Assembly: GCA_900299205.1 (NCBI GenBank)
Contig: OMIW01000028.1
Coordinates: 1 to 17,256, forward strand
DNA: 17,256 nt
Source: Pseudomonadota bacterium
GTDB taxonomy: Bacteria > Bdellovibrionota_C > UBA2361 > OMIW01
Direction: 5' to 3'
The position numbers were made by a program, and so were the translations under genes. Shown here one piece after another: positions 15,612-17,256 of this stretch. How positions within the stretch are numbered: position 1 is the first letter of the stretch; each line of letters begins with the position of its first letter. The notes under the pieces were generated by a model. It did no database searches. It had not been told where the DNA came from and saw nothing but the letters and a program-made list of their open reading frames with translations.

Positions 15612-17256
15612 CTACTGAACGATATCAACCGACGTCGGAGGATTTCTGTCTATCATCGCGGGCGATGCTGACCGATGGATTTCGTCGATTGCAAGAGCGA
15701 TATCCCTGAGTGAGGCTGGATGAGCGATATACCGGTCGACGCCAGCTTGCAAGAGCGGCTCTAACTCTATCCGTGATGCCTGAGTTCCAATCACCACAAG
15801 GACCGGCCGAAATACCCCTGTGCCCGTCGCTTTATCCATCAAATGGCGCACAAGACCTACATCACTGCCATCAAGCGAGTGACGAGTACAAAGAATCACA
15901 ACAGCAGCACCACGAATTGTGAGGCCCCTCAACTCGGATCGGTCGTTTAATCGCGTGTAAGCGACCCTGAATCCGATGCTATCCAGGTATCGAGAGACAG
16001 AATCTGCCCATGAGTCTGCATACTCTACTATGAGGACTCGCCTTCCTGCCCCATCAACCTCATCAGCCTCGGATGTCTCGGTTTCCGGCCGTTTTGCCTG
16101 AACTTCAGAAAATCCAATACTAACCTCAGTTCCCTCCCCAGGGGTCGAACGCACTGAAATTGAACCACGATTGAGCTCGACTAGCTGCTTAGAGAGGGCC
16201 ATTCCGAGACCTGTCCCCTGTTGCTGTTGTGCGTAGCGATTACTCGAGCGCTTAAAAGGGTCAAAAAGAAGGGCAATATCCTCCTCTTTCATTCCTATAC
16301 CATTATCGCGAACCGTTATTATGACCATGCCGTTTACCGTTGTGGCCTTCATGGTGATTTTACCACCATCCTTCGTATATTTGACCGCATTGGTAAGGAG
16401 GTTTATCACAACCTGTCGAATTTGCCGTCTGTCTACCTCAACTGAGAGAGCCCCTGGTGCAGTTAGATTTTCAAAAGAGTGTCCTTTTTTGTCTGCAATT
16501 GGTCGAATTATCTTCTGAACATCCACAAGCAAATCGGCAATATCAACAACCTCGGGCTGTATCTCAAGAAGCCCCGCATTCACCTTTGCAAAATCGAGTA
16601 CATCGTTGACCAATTCGAGAAGGTGCGAACCACTCGTTTTGACCATATCGAGTACTTCGCTCATGTCGTCATTCACCTCACCGCATAACCCGCGTAAGAC
16701 GAGTTCGACACCGTTTATCATTATACCGAGGGGTGCTCGAATTTCATGGCTGAGATTCGCCAAAAATCCGAGCTTGGCCTGGAGAGCTTCATCAGCCGCC
16801 TGACTAATGCGCCTCAAATCTCGCGAATGACGAGAGTTTAAAATGGCGACTCCTGCCTGGATAGCAAGAAGCCTGATGACATCACGGTCTTCCGGGCCAA
16901 TCGGACGATCTCCGTCAAAACTCAGCCGTAAGGACCCGAGCGTTTCTCCAGCGAAAATAATGGGCTGTACAAGAGTCTGGTCGCTTGCCGGAATGGGGTT
17001 TTCCCCTGCTGCCTCTCCTAACATCGCCTGAGCACTTGAGTCAGCGGGAGATCCGATGAGAAGAGCAGCGTGATAACTTCCAGTCTTGAGGGTGTAAAGG
17101 GCGACCTCGCATGACTTAGCTTCCGTCATCTCAAATGCTAAGCTAATCACCTGTCTCATCGCTCGGGAGAGATCAGGGGCCCCACCTGGTTGACGCTCAA
17201 CGAGGTTAAGGGAGAGGGCGTGCTCGGTTCGAATGAGCCGTTTTTCTAAACGTCGA
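15612..17256 (-). CDS. Hybrid sensor histidine kinase (GAF, HisKA, HATPase, degenerate receiver), 5' end outside window
   Basis: A Met at 17159 gives 515 residues, but the frame stays open for 32 more codons to the right edge and these look coding (LEKRLIRTEHALSLNLVERQ), so the true start lies beyond. Numbered from that Met: a GAF-like sensor (1-108), a coiled linker, HisKA with NLSHEIRAPL (His138), the N box INLLTNAVKYT, DNGIGM (285-290), GTGLGMAL (315-322), then a C-terminal receiver-like domain (373-494). The kinase core appears complete. The receiver is not: the acidic pair is VEYAD (378-382), the phospho-acceptor Asp position is Cys424 (VVILC), and the conserved Lys is His480 (YIAHPAS). 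Signalling presumably passes by His138 to a separate regulator, or the domain acts as a binding module. No membrane segment is seen in the visible part. Confidence 0.93.
   Translation of the reverse strand, partial: RRLEKRLIRTEHALSLNLVERQPGGAPDLSRAMRQVISLAFEMTEAKSCEVALYTLKTGSYHAALLIGSPADSSAQAMLGEAAGENPIPASDQTLVQPIIFAGETLGSLRLSFDGDRPIGPEDRDVIRLLAIQAGVAILNSRHSRDLRRISQAADEALQAKLGFLANLSHEIRAPLGIMINGVELVLRGLCGEVNDDMSEVLDMVKTSGSHLLELVNDVLDFAKVNAGLLEIQPEVVDIADLLVDVQKIIRPIADKKGHSFENLTAPGALSVEVDRRQIRQVVINLLTNAVKYTKDGGKITMKATTVNGMVIITVRDNGIGMKEEDIALLFDPFKRSSNRYAQQQQGTGLGMALSKQLVELNRGSISVRSTPGEGTEVSIGFSEVQAKRPETETSEADEVDGAGRRVLIVEYADSWADSVSRYLDSIGFRVAYTRLNDRSELRGLTIRGAAVVILCTRHSLDGSDVGLVRHLMDKATGTGVFRPVLVVIGTQASRIELEPLLQAGVDRYIAHPASLRDIALAIDEIHRSASPAMIDRNPPTSVDIVQ

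Noticed and set aside
15612-17159. Histidine kinase beginning at the Met at 17159
   Set aside because: The frame stays open and protein-like to the window edge, within a GAF-type sensor, so this Met is probably internal.
1-17256. CRISPR arrays, insertion sequences, prophage, rRNA operons
   Set aside because: No regularly spaced repeats, transposase, integrase or conserved rRNA stretches were seen on reading both strands.

Overview
The window reads as chromosomal DNA from a diderm (Gram-negative) bacterium. Support for this comes from a heptosyltransferase of the WaaF type (LPS inner core), a single-POTRA Omp85-type outer-membrane barrel with a signal peptide, and a long VLCAD-type acyl-CoA dehydrogenase. 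Base composition looks moderately GC-rich and even, and I see no insertion sequence, integrase, CRISPR array, rRNA or convincing tRNA. A lineage among the former Deltaproteobacteria is a guess only; no marker here fixes it.

Layout. Positions 1-3700, all minus strand: a PPP-family metallophosphoesterase running off the left edge, lepA (EF4), and a UDP-glucuronate decarboxylase (UDP-xylose synthase). Positions 3700-5940: a gene-poor stretch whose only convincing gene is a plus-strand, cysteine-free, Arg/Gly/Ser-rich disordered protein (4327-5388). It carries a G9 tract just before its stop and is followed by strong inverted repeats and a possible structured RNA (about 5541-5788). Positions 5943-9046: a WaaF-like heptosyltransferase and an MscS-type channel on plus, then a DUF1972/GT4 glycosyltransferase on minus whose stop codon lies 3 nt from that of the channel gene. 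Positions 9316-11460: a plus-strand VirD4/TraG-type coupling ATPase with no relaxase or type IV secretion genes beside it. Positions 11556-13283, minus: the acyl-CoA dehydrogenase. Positions 13468-15498, plus: a possible structured leader and then the Omp85-like protein. Positions 15612-17256, minus: a hybrid histidine kinase, open through the right edge, whose receiver domain has lost its phospho-accepting residues.

How the genes fit together. Several concern the cell envelope: UDP-xylose supply, heptose transfer, a GT4 glycosyltransferase, a tension-gated channel and an Omp85-type barrel. They do not form one tight operon; strands alternate and most intergenic gaps are 70-500 bp. The remainder is housekeeping or signalling. 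I found no convincing new multi-gene system. The parts most worth following are the orphan coupling ATPase, the disordered protein with its G9 tract, the two possible structured RNA regions (5541-5788 and 13468-13553), and the degenerate receiver of the kinase.
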